A DNA stretch of 64,000 nt from Dehalococcoidia bacterium (lineage in GTDB: Bacteria; Chloroflexota; Dehalococcoidia; Bin125), in the NCBI GenBank assembly GCA_022825265.1, contig JAJDXE010000015.1, positions 132,468 to 196,467 on the forward strand, in the 5' to 3' direction. This document shows positions 7,305 through 15,884 of this stretch, one piece after another (the first letter of the stretch is position 1; every line of letters begins with the position of its first letter). Under the pieces are notes generated by a model that was not told the DNA's origin, searched no databases, and saw only the letters and a program-made list of their open reading frames with translations. A program made the translations under genes and the position numbers.

Positions 7305-8177
7305 ATGGCTACTGATCTGACGCTGGGCGCGGTGCTTCCGACCAATGAGATTGGCGACGATCCGTCGGCGATTCGCGATTTCGCCCAGGCGGTCGAGGGG
7401 ATGGGGTTCGACCACCTGCTGATCTATGACCATGTGCTCGGGGCGGATCCGTCGGTGCACCGGATGACCGGTCCGTACACCGACGAGCATCCGTTTCATG
7501 AGGTGTTTGTGACGCTGGGCTTCATCGCGGCTTGTACGCGGAACCTTGGTCTGGCGACTTGCGTGCTGGTGCTGCCTCAGCGTCAGACGGCGCTGGTGGC
7601 GAAGCAGGCGGCGCAGTTGGGCGTGCTCTCGGGCAACCGCTTCCGGCTGGGCGTGGGCAGCGGCTGGAACCATGTCGAGTACGAGGCGCTGGGCGAGAAC
7701 TTCCGCAATCGCGGCCGGCGGCAGGAGGAGCAGATTGAGCTGATGCGGGCGCTGTGGTCGAATCACCTGGTCGACTTCGAGGGCGAGTTCCACACGGTGA
7801 AGGCGGCGGGGATCGAGCCGCGTCCGAGTGAGCCGGTCGAGGTCTGGTTCGGCGGCGGGCACGACCTGCAGTTGCGGCGGACGGCGCGGATCGGCGACGG
7901 CTGGTTCCCGGTCGGTCCGCCGAACCCGGACTCGGCGGCGATGGTCGAGCGGTTGCGCGGCTATCTGCGGGACAACGGTCGCGACCCGGAGACGTTCCCG
8001 ATGGAGCCGCAGGCGCAGTATCGGGGCGGGAACCCGGAGCTGTGGGTGTCGCACGCGGAGAAGTGGTCGGAGCTGGGGGCGACGGCGATCTCGATTGCGA
8101 CGATGAACGCGGGTCTGCCGGATATCGACGCGCACATCGAGGCGGTGCGTCAGTATCGGGAGGCGGTGACGGCGTAG
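7305..8177 (+). CDS. Luciferase-like (LLM) F420/flavin-dependent oxidoreductase
   Basis: The 290-residue protein is a TIM-barrel enzyme of the bacterial luciferase superfamily, probably using F420 or FMN to oxidise or reduce a small organic substrate. Typical features are the N-terminal strand LTLGAVLPTNEIG, the motif FDHLLIYDHVLG, the segment TCVLVLPQRQ near residue 85, and GNRFRLGVGSGWNHVEYEALG with the usual cofactor-phosphate region. The C-terminal RRTARIGDGWFPVG signature is also present. The ATG follows a GGAGATTTGAG site. It appears to be a single-gene unit. The substrate cannot be told from sequence. Confidence 0.87.
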   Translation: MATDLTLGAVLPTNEIGDDPSAIRDFAQAVEGMGFDHLLIYDHVLGADPSVHRMTGPYTDEHPFHEVFVTLGFIAACTRNLGLATCVLVLPQRQTALVAKQAAQLGVLSGNRFRLGVGSGWNHVEYEALGENFRNRGRRQEEQIELMRALWSNHLVDFEGEFHTVKAAGIEPRPSEPVEVWFGGGHDLQLRRTARIGDGWFPVGPPNPDSAAMVERLRGYLRDNGRDPETFPMEPQAQYRGGNPELWVSHAEKWSELGATAISIATMNAGLPDIDAHIEAVRQYREAVTA

Positions 8178-8181
8178 GAAG

Positions 8182-8940
8182 CTAGGTCGCGCGCCCCTGA
8201 GCCGCGACCGCCGCAGCCGCTTCGGCGGCGGCTTGCTCTCCGGCGAGGTATCGGCGGTCGACGACCTGCAGGTTGGCGTCGAGGGTGTAGGCGAGGGGCA
8301 TGCCGGTGGGGATGTTGAGGTTTGGGATCTCGTCGTCGGAGATTGATTCGAGGTGCTTGACGATGGCTCGGATGCTGTTGCCGTGCGCGGCGATCAGCAG
8401 GCGTTGTCCGCTCTGGAGGGCGGGCGCGATCTCGGAGTCCCAGCAGGGCAGGACTCGCTCGAGGGTGAGCTTGAGCGACTCGGCGGCGGGCAACTGATCG
8501 GGAGGGACCCGGGCGTAGCGGCGGTCGAGGCGGGGATGATCGGGGTGGTCGTCCTCGAGGAGGGGAGGCGGGATGTCGTAGGAGCGCCGCCAGATGTGGA
8601 CTTGATCGTCGCCGTGGATGGCGGCGGTCTCGGCCTTGTTGAGGCCTTGCAGGCCTCCGTAGTGGCGCTCGTTGAGTCGCCAGTCGCGGTGGACCGGCAG
8701 CCAGGGCGCGTCGAGCTCGTCAAGGATGATCCAGAGCGTGTGGATGGCGCGCTTGAGGACGGAGGTCCAGGCGACGTCGAACTCGATGCCAGCCTCGCGG
8801 ATCTGCCGCCCGGCGCTGTGGGCCTCGGCGACGCCCTGTTCGGTCAGGGGGACGTCGATCCAGCCGGTGAAGCGGTTCTCGAGGTTCCACTGGCTCTGGC
8901 CGTGCCGGACGAGGATCAGATTGGGTGTGTCGGTCGGCAT
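8182..8940 (-). CDS. gpmA: 2,3-bisphosphoglycerate-dependent phosphoglycerate mutase
   Basis: The 252-residue enzyme interconverts 3- and 2-phosphoglycerate in glycolysis and gluconeogenesis. The catalytic histidine motif [10 protein letters not shown] is at residues 10-19, followed by [13 protein letters not shown], the substrate loop [14 protein letters not shown] and the second catalytic His in [15 protein letters not shown]. Length agrees with bacterial GpmA. The reading frame is open further upstream, but the start at 8940 fits the conserved N-terminus and has a TAGCCT box seven bases before it. It is divergent from the HIT protein gene. Confidence 0.93.
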   Translation of the reverse strand: MPTDTPNLILVRHGQSQWNLENRFTGWIDVPLTEQGVAEAHSAGRQIREAGIEFDVAWTSVLKRAIHTLWIILDELDAPWLPVHRDWRLNERHYGGLQGLNKAETAAIHGDDQVHIWRRSYDIPPPLLEDDHPDHPRLDRRYARVPPDQLPAAESLKLTLERVLPCWDSEIAPALQSGQRLLIAAHGNSIRAIVKHLESISDDEIPNLNIPTGMPLAYTLDANLQVVDRRYLAGEQAAAEAAAAVAAQGRAT

Positions 8941-8953
8941 GGGACACAGGCTA
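8941..8953 (-). promoter_or_regulatory. Putative leaderless -10 box of gpmA
   Basis: On the minus strand TAGCCT (8953-8948) is followed by seven bases and then the gpmA ATG. Spacing is one base longer than in the other leaderless candidates here. No Shine-Dalgarno sequence fits in the interval. Confidence 0.35.
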
Positions 8954-8991
8954 CCCTGCGCTTGCCGGAACACAGGTCGGAGGAGGCGCGC

Positions 8992-9354
8992 GTGCACGAG
9001 GCTGAGCAGTCGTCGGACACGGTCTTCGGGGCGATCGTGCGCGGTGAGATTCCGGCGGAGATCGTCTACGAGGACGAGCAGTGCATCGCGTTCCGCGACC
9101 TCAATCCTCAGGCGCCGACGCACGTGCTGGTGATCCCGCGGGTCGGGATTGCGGGGTTGCAGGAGGCGGACCAGGCGGAGGCGTCGTTGCTGGGTCACTT
9201 GCTGCAGGCGGCGCAGATCGTGGCGCGACAGGAGGGGTTGGAGGACGACGGTTGGCGGGTGGTGGTCAACGTCGGCGAGGCGGCCGGTCAGACGGTGGCG
9301 CATTTGCATCTGCACGTGCTCGGCGGTCGCCAGCTGAGCTGGCCGCCCGGCTGA
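8992..9354 (+). CDS. HIT family nucleotide hydrolase (HinT-like)
   Basis: The 120-residue protein is a histidine-triad hydrolase that acts on adenosine phosphoramidates or related nucleotides. The signature HLHLHVLGG is near residues 104-112. The usual N-terminal fold elements are present ([37 protein letters not shown]). The GTG at 8992 was chosen because an AGGAGG site lies just before it and the length matches HinT. The frame is open upstream but that part is antisense to gpmA. It stops directly before livG and may be co-transcribed with the transporter. Confidence 0.9.
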   Translation: MHEAEQSSDTVFGAIVRGEIPAEIVYEDEQCIAFRDLNPQAPTHVLVIPRVGIAGLQEADQAEASLLGHLLQAAQIVARQEGLEDDGWRVVVNVGEAAGQTVAHLHLHVLGGRQLSWPPG

Positions 9355-10146
9355 GTGGTGGCTGAGGGAGCGTCAGTGGAGGCGCTGCTCGACGTTCGCG
9401 AGCTGGACAAGCATTTTGGGGGTCTGCGGGCTTGCGATCGGGCGACGTTCGAGGTGGAGGAGGGCAAGATCGCGGGGATGATCGGGCCGAACGGGGCGGG
9501 GAAGACGACGGCCTTCAACTGCGTCGCGGGGTTTCTCAAGCCGGACGGCGGCCTGGTCCGCTTTGACGGCGAGGACGTGACCGGGCTGCCGCCTCATCGG
9601 ATGTTCGCCAAGGGGCTGGTGCGGACGTTCCAGATCCCGCAGGAACTGGACACGATGACGGTGCTGGAGAACCTGATGCTGGCCGGGGAGGATCAGTCGG
9701 GCGAGGCGGTCTGGCGCACCTGGCTGCGGCCCGGCCGGGTGCGGCGCGAGGAGGAGGCGCTGGAGGCTCGGGCGCACGAGGTGCTGGAGCAGACGCAGCT
9801 GGGGCACCAGGCGTACATCCGGGCCGGGGCGCTGTCGGGCGGTCAGCGAAAGCTGCTGGAGCTGGCTCGGGCGCTGATGGCGGAGCCGAAGATGATCCTG
9901 CTGGACGAGCCCGGGGCGGGGGTCAATCCGGCGCTGATCCGGTTGCTCTCGGAGCACATCCGCGAGCTGAGCCAGCGGCTGGGTTTGACCTTCCTGATCA
10001 TCGAGCACAACCTCGACCTGATCCGCCAGCTCTGCGATCCGGTGGTGGTGATGGCGCAGGGTCGGGTGCTGGACATCGGCGCTCCGGACGAGGTGCTGGC
10101 CAATCCCGAGGTCCAGGCCGCCTACCTGAGCGGGCAGCGAACATGA
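9355..10146 (+). CDS. livG: Branched-chain-amino-acid-type ABC transporter ATPase, LivG
   Basis: The 263-residue protein is one of two cytoplasmic ATPases of a hydrophobic-amino-acid (HAAT) ABC importer. It shows Walker [10 protein letters not shown], the signature LSGGQRK, Walker [14 protein letters not shown] and the LivG-specific C-terminal tail ending in [11 protein letters not shown]. The reading frame begins at GTG 9355, immediately after the HIT stop. A second GTG at 9376 is preceded by GAGGGAG and is an equally good start. It is followed by livF, livH and livM with overlaps or gaps of about ten bases, forming one operon. Confidence 0.92.
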   Translation: MVAEGASVEALLDVRELDKHFGGLRACDRATFEVEEGKIAGMIGPNGAGKTTAFNCVAGFLKPDGGLVRFDGEDVTGLPPHRMFAKGLVRTFQIPQELDTMTVLENLMLAGEDQSGEAVWRTWLRPGRVRREEEALEARAHEVLEQTQLGHQAYIRAGALSGGQRKLLELARALMAEPKMILLDEPGAGVNPALIRLLSEHIRELSQRLGLTFLIIEHNLDLIRQLCDPVVVMAQGRVLDIGAPDEVLANPEVQAAYLSGQRT

Positions 10147-10156
10147 TGGGCACAGC

Positions 10157-10930
10157 ATGAGCTTGATGAGCGAGCGTCAACCGCTGTTCCGGGTGGAGGC
10201 GTTCAGCGGCGGCTACGTGGACGGGATCGACATCATTCACGATGTCGAACTCGACCTGTATCGGGATGAGATCCTGACGATCATCGGTCCGAACGGGGCG
10301 GGCAAATCCACTTTGCTGAAGGCGATCGTGGGCGCGTTGCCGTTCGAGCGCGGGCGTCGATCGTTCCAGGGCACCGATGTGAGCGGCTGGTCGACGCCGC
10401 GGATGATCGAGGCGGGGATCGGCTACGTGCCGCAGGTGGACAACGTGTTCACCTCGATGTCGATCCGCGAGAACCTGGAGATGGGCGGGTACATGCGCCA
10501 GGAGGGTCTGCGGGAGCGGATCGCCGAGGTGCTGGCGATGTTCCCCGACCTGGAGAGCCGTCCGGGTGAGCGGGCGAGCCGGTTGTCGGGCGGGCAGCGT
10601 CAGATGCTGGCGATGGCGCGGGCGCTGATGCTCGACCCGGTGATGCTCTGTCTGGACGAGCCGACGGCGGCGCTGTCGCCCGCCGCGCGAGGCGAGTTGC
10701 TGGGCCGGATTTACGGCATTCACATGTCCGGCGTGGGCATCCTGATGGTCGAACAGAACGCGACCGAGGCGCTGGTCTGGTCGGACCGGGCAGTGGTGAT
10801 GGTGGACGGGGAGAAGGTGCTCGAAGATTCGGGGCTGGAGATGCTCACCAGCAGCGCAGTCGGTCAAGCGTTCCTGGGTCAGGGCGAGGAGGGCGAAGGC
10901 TTCGCGCTGGATGAGGGGAGTCCGCCATAG
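10157..10930 (+). CDS. livF: Branched-chain-amino-acid-type ABC transporter ATPase, LivF
   Basis: The 257-residue second ATPase of the HAAT importer has Walker A GPNGAGKST, the Q-loop region GYVPQVDNVFTSMSI, the signature RLSGGQRQM and Walker B LCLDEPTAALSP. Length and order after livG are typical. The C-terminus is longer and more acidic than usual (GQGEEGEGFALDEG). Its TAG stop overlaps an AUA codon that appears to start livH. Confidence 0.92.
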   Translation: MSLMSERQPLFRVEAFSGGYVDGIDIIHDVELDLYRDEILTIIGPNGAGKSTLLKAIVGALPFERGRRSFQGTDVSGWSTPRMIEAGIGYVPQVDNVFTSMSIRENLEMGGYMRQEGLRERIAEVLAMFPDLESRPGERASRLSGGQRQMLAMARALMLDPVMLCLDEPTAALSPAARGELLGRIYGIHMSGVGILMVEQNATEALVWSDRAVVMVDGEKVLEDSGLEMLTSSAVGQAFLGQGEEGEGFALDEGSPP

Positions 10931-11841
10931 AGATCGCGCAACTGGTCACGATTGGGATCATTGTCGGCTCGATCATCGCGCTGGGCGCGATGGGGCTGAC
11001 GCTGGTCTTCGGGGTGCTGGGGATCGGCGACTTCGCGCACGGCGACAAGATGGGCTGGGGGATGTTCCTGGCCTTCTTCGTGGTTTCGGCCGAGGGCGCG
11101 AACCTGGGCTTCGCCGGCGGACGCTTCGGTTCGCTGTCGTTCGGCTGGGGCCTGATCGTCGGGCTGCTGGTGGCGATGATCGGGGTGGCGCTGATCTCGG
11201 TGATCCTCGAGCGGCTCGTGTTCCGCCGACTGCGGGCGGCGGGCGGCGGATTCTTCGTCTTCGCGATCGCGTCGCTGGGCATCTCGATCATGCTGCGCGC
11301 GGTGATCCAACTGATCTGGGGACCGTCCAACTTCCGCTACACGCCCGGCATCCACCCGGCGATCGAGATCCTGGGCGGGATCAAGGTGAAGCCGGACCAG
11401 TTCTTCATCGTCGGGGTCACGATCCTGGCGGCGGTGCTGCTCTACTGGTTGCTCTACCGGACGCGATTCGGCAAGGCGATGCGGGCGACGGCGGATAATC
11501 CGGGGTTGGCCGAAGCGTCGGGGATCGACACCAACCGGATCCGGATCGGCACCTGGATCATCGCGGGTTTCCTGGGGGCGCTGGCCGGGGTGATGCTGGG
11601 TCTGCAAGCCGAGGTTCGGTTCGACGCCGGATTCCGGCTGTTGCTGCCGCTGTTCGCGGCGGTGATCCTGGGCGGGATCGGCAATCCCTGGGGCGCGCTG
11701 ATCGGCGGATTGGGGGTCGGGATTGCGCAGGAGGTCTCGACGCAGTGGATCAATACGGGGCTGAAGCCGGGGATTCCGTTTGTGATCGTGATCGTGGTGC
11801 TGCTCTTGCGGCCTCGCGGTCTGTTCGGGCAGGTGCGGTGA
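10927..11841 (+). CDS. livH: Branched-chain-amino-acid-type ABC transporter permease, LivH
   Basis: The protein is a membrane permease of the LivH class with the family pattern GSIIALGAMGLTLVFGVLG, then GDFAHGD near the N-terminus, and ILGGIGNPWGALIGG near the C-terminus. A start at the first ATG (10990) would delete the first half of membrane segment one. No ATG, GTG or TTG exists between the in-frame stop at 10912 and that ATG. An AUA at 10927 gives a normal N-terminus (IEIAQLVTIG), overlaps the livF stop as ATAG, and has GAGGGGAG six bases upstream. I therefore place the start there. A sequencing error is the alternative. Confidence 0.85.
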   Translation: MEIAQLVTIGIIVGSIIALGAMGLTLVFGVLGIGDFAHGDKMGWGMFLAFFVVSAEGANLGFAGGRFGSLSFGWGLIVGLLVAMIGVALISVILERLVFRRLRAAGGGFFVFAIASLGISIMLRAVIQLIWGPSNFRYTPGIHPAIEILGGIKVKPDQFFIVGVTILAAVLLYWLLYRTRFGKAMRATADNPGLAEASGIDTNRIRIGTWIIAGFLGALAGVMLGLQAEVRFDAGFRLLLPLFAAVILGGIGNPWGALIGGLGVGIAQEVSTQWINTGLKPGIPFVIVIVVLLLRPRGLFGQVR

Positions 11842-12908
11842 TGGAGCAGTTGATCGTCACCCTCGTTACGTTCGACGGGGCCGTGAACTGGACGGTGGGG
11901 TTCCTGACGACGGTGGCGATCTTCGCGATCCTGGCGCTGGCGCTGAACATCCAGTGGAGCGTGGGCATCCTCAACTTCGGCGTGGCGGCGTTCTTCATGG
12001 TCGGGGCGTACGTGTCGGCGGTGCTGACGCTGCCCGCGCCGGAGGGGTTGGAGGCCTATGTGGCGGGCTGGGGGATTCCGATTCCAGTCGGCTGGCTGTT
12101 CGCGGCGCTGGCGGGCGCGGTGCTGGCGATCCTGCTGGGCATCCCGACGCTGCGGCTGCGCGACGACTTCCTCGCGATTGCGACGATCGGCGTGGCGGCG
12201 ATCCTGCGCAGCATCGCCAACTCGGTCGAGGGGCTGGTCAATCGCAGCCGCGGCCTGAACGGCATCGATGGGTTCCTCGAGGACCAGGTGCAGGGCGGCG
12301 GCTACCGCTGGGTCGAGCTGGCGATTGCGCTGGTCGTGTTGCTGGCGGTCTACTGGCTGGTGTCGCGAGCGAGCGCCTCGCCGTGGGGTCGGGCGCTGCG
12401 GGCGATCCGCGACAACGAGGACACGGCCAAAGCGTCGGGCAAGAACACGGTGAAGTTCCGCATGGGCGCATTCATGCTGGGGGCGATGCTGATGGGTCTG
12501 GCGGGGGCGATCTACGCGCACCGCAGCGGGACGATCTCGCCGCTGACGTTCTCGGACCTGCTGGGCACGTTCTTCGTCTGGACGATGCTGATCGTGGGCG
12601 GCAGCGGGAATCATCGCGGGGCGGTGCTGGGCGCGGTGGTGGTCGGCTTCTTCTGGTTCGGCACGCCGCTGATCCAGGAGAGCCTGCCGGACTGGCTGGG
12701 CAGCCGGGTGTTCCAGGTGCGGCAGCTGCTGATCGGTCTGTTGATCGTGGTCTTCCTGCTCTGGCGGCCGCAGGGTCTGCTGGCGGAGCGCGATCGGGTG
12801 AGTCGGTTTGTCACGAGGGGACCGGGAGACGAGCTACCCGACGGCTGGCTCGACAAAGCGATGAAGCGTCTGCGTCAGCGGTCGGCCGCTCAGTCGCCGA
12901 GGTCGTAG
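11841..12908 (+). CDS. livM: Branched-chain-amino-acid-type ABC transporter permease, LivM
   Basis: The 355-residue second permease of the HAAT importer has about nine hydrophobic segments. It carries LivM landmarks such as LALALNIQWSVGILNFG, SPWGRALRAIRDNEDTAKASG (the coupling loop that contacts the ATPase) and MLIVGGSGNHRGAVLGA. The ATG at 11841 overlaps the livH stop as TGATG, so translation is coupled. Its 3' end overlaps the convergent binding-protein gene by 19 bases, an arrangement that puts transporter and receptor operons tail to tail. Confidence 0.92.
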   Translation: MEQLIVTLVTFDGAVNWTVGFLTTVAIFAILALALNIQWSVGILNFGVAAFFMVGAYVSAVLTLPAPEGLEAYVAGWGIPIPVGWLFAALAGAVLAILLGIPTLRLRDDFLAIATIGVAAILRSIANSVEGLVNRSRGLNGIDGFLEDQVQGGGYRWVELAIALVVLLAVYWLVSRASASPWGRALRAIRDNEDTAKASGKNTVKFRMGAFMLGAMLMGLAGAIYAHRSGTISPLTFSDLLGTFFVWTMLIVGGSGNHRGAVLGAVVVGFFWFGTPLIQESLPDWLGSRVFQVRQLLIGLLIVVFLLWRPQGLLAERDRVSRFVTRGPGDELPDGWLDKAMKRLRQRSAAQSPRS

Positions 12909-14347
12909 GGGATGCGGCGGGTGATTTCGATCTCTCGGTCGGCGTTGAACTGCCAGATGCCGACGATGAAGCGGGTGATGTCGCCGTTGGCGTCCCAGGC
13001 GAGGGAGCTCTCGACACCGCGGTAGTCGAACGGGTCGCCGTTGGCGGCGGCGCGCAATGCGTCGGCGAGTTGGTCGGGGCCGAACGTCGGGCCCTCGCCG
13101 TCGGCGACGGAGCGCAGCCGGTCACGGATCGCGGCGCCGTCGGTCGATTGGGCGCTCTGCGCGGCCAGGGCCAGCGCGACGGCGGCGTCGTAGACGGCGC
13201 GGACGTAGGTGAGCGAGCGGGCGGGCGGCGCTCCCCAGGCTTCGGCGTAGGCACGTTCCCAGAAGCGGGCGGAGGGATTGTCGGGGTTGTCGGCCGCTGC
13301 CGTTCCGACCATGCCGGCCAGCACGTCGGGACCGAGACGCTCAATCAACGCGGGGCCCTGGTCCGCGTCGCCGAAGATGAAGCGGTCGAACAGGCCCAGC
13401 TCGACCGCCTGGCCGAGGCAGAGCGCGGAGCCGTCGCGGAAGGTGAAGATGATCAGCGCGTCGGCGGCGCCGGCGGCGGCCTGCTCCAGCGGAGTCACGC
13501 AGGAGTCGGCGCCCGGCTCGAGCGCTGCGGCGCTGAGGCCGCCGCTCCAGTCGTCAGTCCAGTCGTCGGTCCAGGCGTCGCGGAAGGCATCGAAGAGGCC
13601 GCGTCCCCAGGCGTCGTCGCGGTAGACGAGTCCGACGTTGTCGTGTCCGCGTTCGCGCGCGAGTTGGGCCAGGACCGGACCCAGGGCGCTGTCGGAGGGG
13701 ACGGCGCGGAAGAAGAAGTCGCGGTCGCGGGCCGCGGTGAGCGCGGGGGCGGTGGCCGAGGGGCTGATCGTTGGAATGCCCAGGGGTTCGATCACGGCCT
13801 CGATCACGGCCAACGAGGCGGCGCTGGTGTTGGGGCCGACGAAGGCGTGGACGCCTTCCTCCTCGACCAGGCGTCGCGCGACGGCGACGGCGAAGTCGGT
13901 GTCGAAGTTGATGTCGGCGATGACGCCGACGACGGGCTGTCCGAGGACGCCGCCGGCGGCGTTGATGTGACGGATGGCGAGCCGGAACGAGTTGCGGCGT
14001 TCGTGATCGGTGCCGCCGACGGACTGGATGAAGGCGATCTTGAGCGGTTCGGTTTCAGCGTCGTCGAGCGCCAGGGAGACGGGAGAGCTGACCAGCCACC
14101 GGCCGCGCTCGGCGTCAGGCGGCAGGAATCGGGCGTCGGGGGTCAGGCGTTCGCCCCATCCGCTGCCCGCGCGCTGTTGCAAGGCGACTTCGGTGCGGCC
14201 GTCGTCCAGCGGGCGGACGGCGACGCGAACCTCGGTGTCGGCCTCGCCGCTACTGCGAAGCAAGTTGAATTGCCACACGCCGGTTCCGACGACTGCGAGC
14301 GACAAGACCAAGGGGACGAGCCAGATCGAGAGTCTCGGTATGCGCAT
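12890..14347 (-). CDS. Membrane-anchored ABC substrate-binding protein (LivJ-like)
   Basis: The 485-residue protein is a type-1 periplasmic binding protein. The N-terminus has an uncleaved hydrophobic anchor (about residues 8-27) and no lipobox cysteine, unlike its two neighbours. An extra domain of about 75 residues precedes the binding fold, which begins near LKIAFIQSVGG. It shares with the neighbours the motifs GGVLGQPV, VHAFVGPNTSA, SPSATAPAL and the C-terminal SLAWDANGD. A TTG at 14359 is an alternative start. By context it is one of several receptors for the facing liv transporter. The ligand is unknown. Confidence 0.82.
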   Translation of the reverse strand: MRIPRLSIWLVPLVLSLAVVGTGVWQFNLLRSSGEADTEVRVAVRPLDDGRTEVALQQRAGSGWGERLTPDARFLPPDAERGRWLVSSPVSLALDDAETEPLKIAFIQSVGGTDHERRNSFRLAIRHINAAGGVLGQPVVGVIADINFDTDFAVAVARRLVEEEGVHAFVGPNTSAASLAVIEAVIEPLGIPTISPSATAPALTAARDRDFFFRAVPSDSALGPVLAQLARERGHDNVGLVYRDDAWGRGLFDAFRDAWTDDWTDDWSGGLSAAALEPGADSCVTPLEQAAAGAADALIIFTFRDGSALCLGQAVELGLFDRFIFGDADQGPALIERLGPDVLAGMVGTAAADNPDNPSARFWERAYAEAWGAPPARSLTYVRAVYDAAVALALAAQSAQSTDGAAIRDRLRSVADGEGPTFGPDQLADALRAAANGDPFDYRGVESSLAWDANGDITRFIVGIWQFNADREIEITRRIPYDLGD

Positions 14348-14383
14348 ACGAGTGTCCAATCGGGCGGTCGCGTGTTGCAGGCG

Positions 14384-15742
14384 TCAGTCGCCGTAGGGGA
14401 TGACTCCGGTGTCTTCGATGCCGCCTTCTGGGGTGAAGCGCCAGAGGCCTACGTAGCCTCGGGCGAGGTCTCCGTTCTCGTCCCACTCGAGGGACTGGGC
14501 TGCGCCTTCGTAGTCGACGTCTTCGCCGTTTCCGACCGCCTCAAGTCCGAGGCGGATGCTGCCGACGTCGGCGAGGACGAGCTGTCCGGGGGCTGCTCCG
14601 ATTCGGCGGAGCTGGTCGCGGATGGCTGCGCCGTCGGTCGATTGGGCGGCTTCGGCGGCGAGCGCGAAGGCGATCACGGCGTCGTAGGCCTGCTTGGTGT
14701 AGGGGAATCCGTAGGGGCGCTCGTACTCGGCGATGAAGGCGGACTCCCAGAGCAGGGCGGACTCGGTGCCGGGGGCGGTACCGGGCGCGGTGCCGTACAT
14801 GTCGGCCAGGTACTCGGCGCCGATCGCCTCGAGTAGCTGCGGGTTGCGGCTGGTGGGGCCGAAGACGAACTGGTCGTACAGACCGTTCTCGATCGACTCG
14901 CGGAGGATGATCGTACCCTCGGGGACGTAGGCGAGCATGACGAGCGCTTCGGGCTCGTTGGCCATCGACTGCTGGATCTCGCTGAGATAGCTGGGTTGTT
15001 GCGGCGTGACGGCGATTGAGACGACCGTGCCGCCGAAGGACTCGGTGAAGGCGGCCTCGAAGGCCTCGGCGATGCCCTGTCCCCAGGCGTCGTCGCGGTA
15101 AACGACGCCGACGTTGGTGTAGCCCTGATCGGCCACGAGTTGGGCCAGAGCGGGACCCTGCACCTTGTCGTTGAGGGTGGCGCGGAAGAGGAAGTCGTTG
15201 TCGGCGGCGACGGCGAGTTGGGGGGATGAGGAGGCGGGGGAGATCTGGGGAATGCCGGCGGGGCCGGTGATGCTCTCGGCGACGGCGATCGAGTTGGTGC
15301 TGGAGTGCGCGCCGACGATGACGTGCGCGCCCTCGATCTCGATCATGCGGCGGGCCTCTTCGACGGCGATGGTGGGATCGGTGTTGGTGTCGCCGATCAG
15401 GAACTCGACGGGTTGTCCGAAGACGCCGCCGGCCTGGTTGACGTGCTTGATCGCGAGGAGGAAGCCGTCGCGCATCTCGACGCCGATTTCGGCGAGTCCG
15501 CCGGTGAGGTCGCCGAGGAAGGCGATCTTGAGCGGTCCGGGCTGGGCGGATTGGTCTTCGGCCTGTTGGCCTGTCTGTTGGGCCTGTTGAGGCTGCGGCG
15601 AGGCTTGCTGGGATTGCGCGGGCTCAGACTGTTCCTGCGTGTCGGCGGCGGCGGCGTGAGATTGGGGTTGTACGTCGTCGCTAGAGCAGGCTGTGAGGAG
15701 GAGGATGCCAGCGACAGCGACGACGGTCACGAGTCGGAACAT
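14384..15742 (-). CDS. Lipoprotein ABC substrate-binding protein (LivJ-like)
   Basis: The 452-residue lipoprotein starts with a signal peptide and lipobox LLLTACSS (Cys near 20). A Gln/Ala/Ser-rich linker of about 40 residues follows, then a type-1 binding domain starting GPLKIAFLGDLTGGLAEIG. Landmarks are GGVFGQPVEFLIGDTN, VHVIVGAHSS-like GAHVIVGAHSS, SPASSSPQL and the C-terminal SLEWDENGDLARGYVG. The start at 15742 was chosen from the signal peptide. The frame is open upstream but that part is intergenic repeat. It likely delivers a ligand to LivHM. Confidence 0.88.
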   Translation of the reverse strand: MFRLVTVVAVAGILLLTACSSDDVQPQSHAAAADTQEQSEPAQSQQASPQPQQAQQTGQQAEDQSAQPGPLKIAFLGDLTGGLAEIGVEMRDGFLLAIKHVNQAGGVFGQPVEFLIGDTNTDPTIAVEEARRMIEIEGAHVIVGAHSSTNSIAVAESITGPAGIPQISPASSSPQLAVAADNDFLFRATLNDKVQGPALAQLVADQGYTNVGVVYRDDAWGQGIAEAFEAAFTESFGGTVVSIAVTPQQPSYLSEIQQSMANEPEALVMLAYVPEGTIILRESIENGLYDQFVFGPTSRNPQLLEAIGAEYLADMYGTAPGTAPGTESALLWESAFIAEYERPYGFPYTKQAYDAVIAFALAAEAAQSTDGAAIRDQLRRIGAAPGQLVLADVGSIRLGLEAVGNGEDVDYEGAAQSLEWDENGDLARGYVGLWRFTPEGGIEDTGVIPYGD

Positions 15743-15790
15743 GCGGGGACCTTCCCTGGGGGTTGAGGATAGGCTGGCGCGGGGACGGTA

Positions 15791-15832
15791 CCCCCCTCTG
15801 CCTTCGGCATCTCCCCCCTCAGAGGGGGGAGA
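15791..15832. repeat. Dispersed palindromic repeat, TGCCTTCGGCA type
   Basis: A run CCCCCCTCTGCCTTCGGCAT is followed by CTCCCCCCTCAGAGGGGGGAG. The small hairpin TGCCTTCGGCA and the larger CTCCCCCC/GGGGGGAG stem are both evident. Almost the same sequence occurs at 45881-45920. Confidence 0.7.
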
Positions 15833-15884
15833 GGATTTTGTCGGCATCTCCTCCCTCATAGCGTGAGATGGGAGATGACGGTTG

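Noticed and set aside
8353..8991. N-terminal extension of the HIT protein
   Set aside because: It is antisense to gpmA; the AGGAGG-preceded GTG at 8992 gives the family length.
11954..14836. 960-codon frame across livM and the binding proteins
   Set aside because: Overlaps two genes on different strands with strong family evidence; no start signal or recognisable domain.
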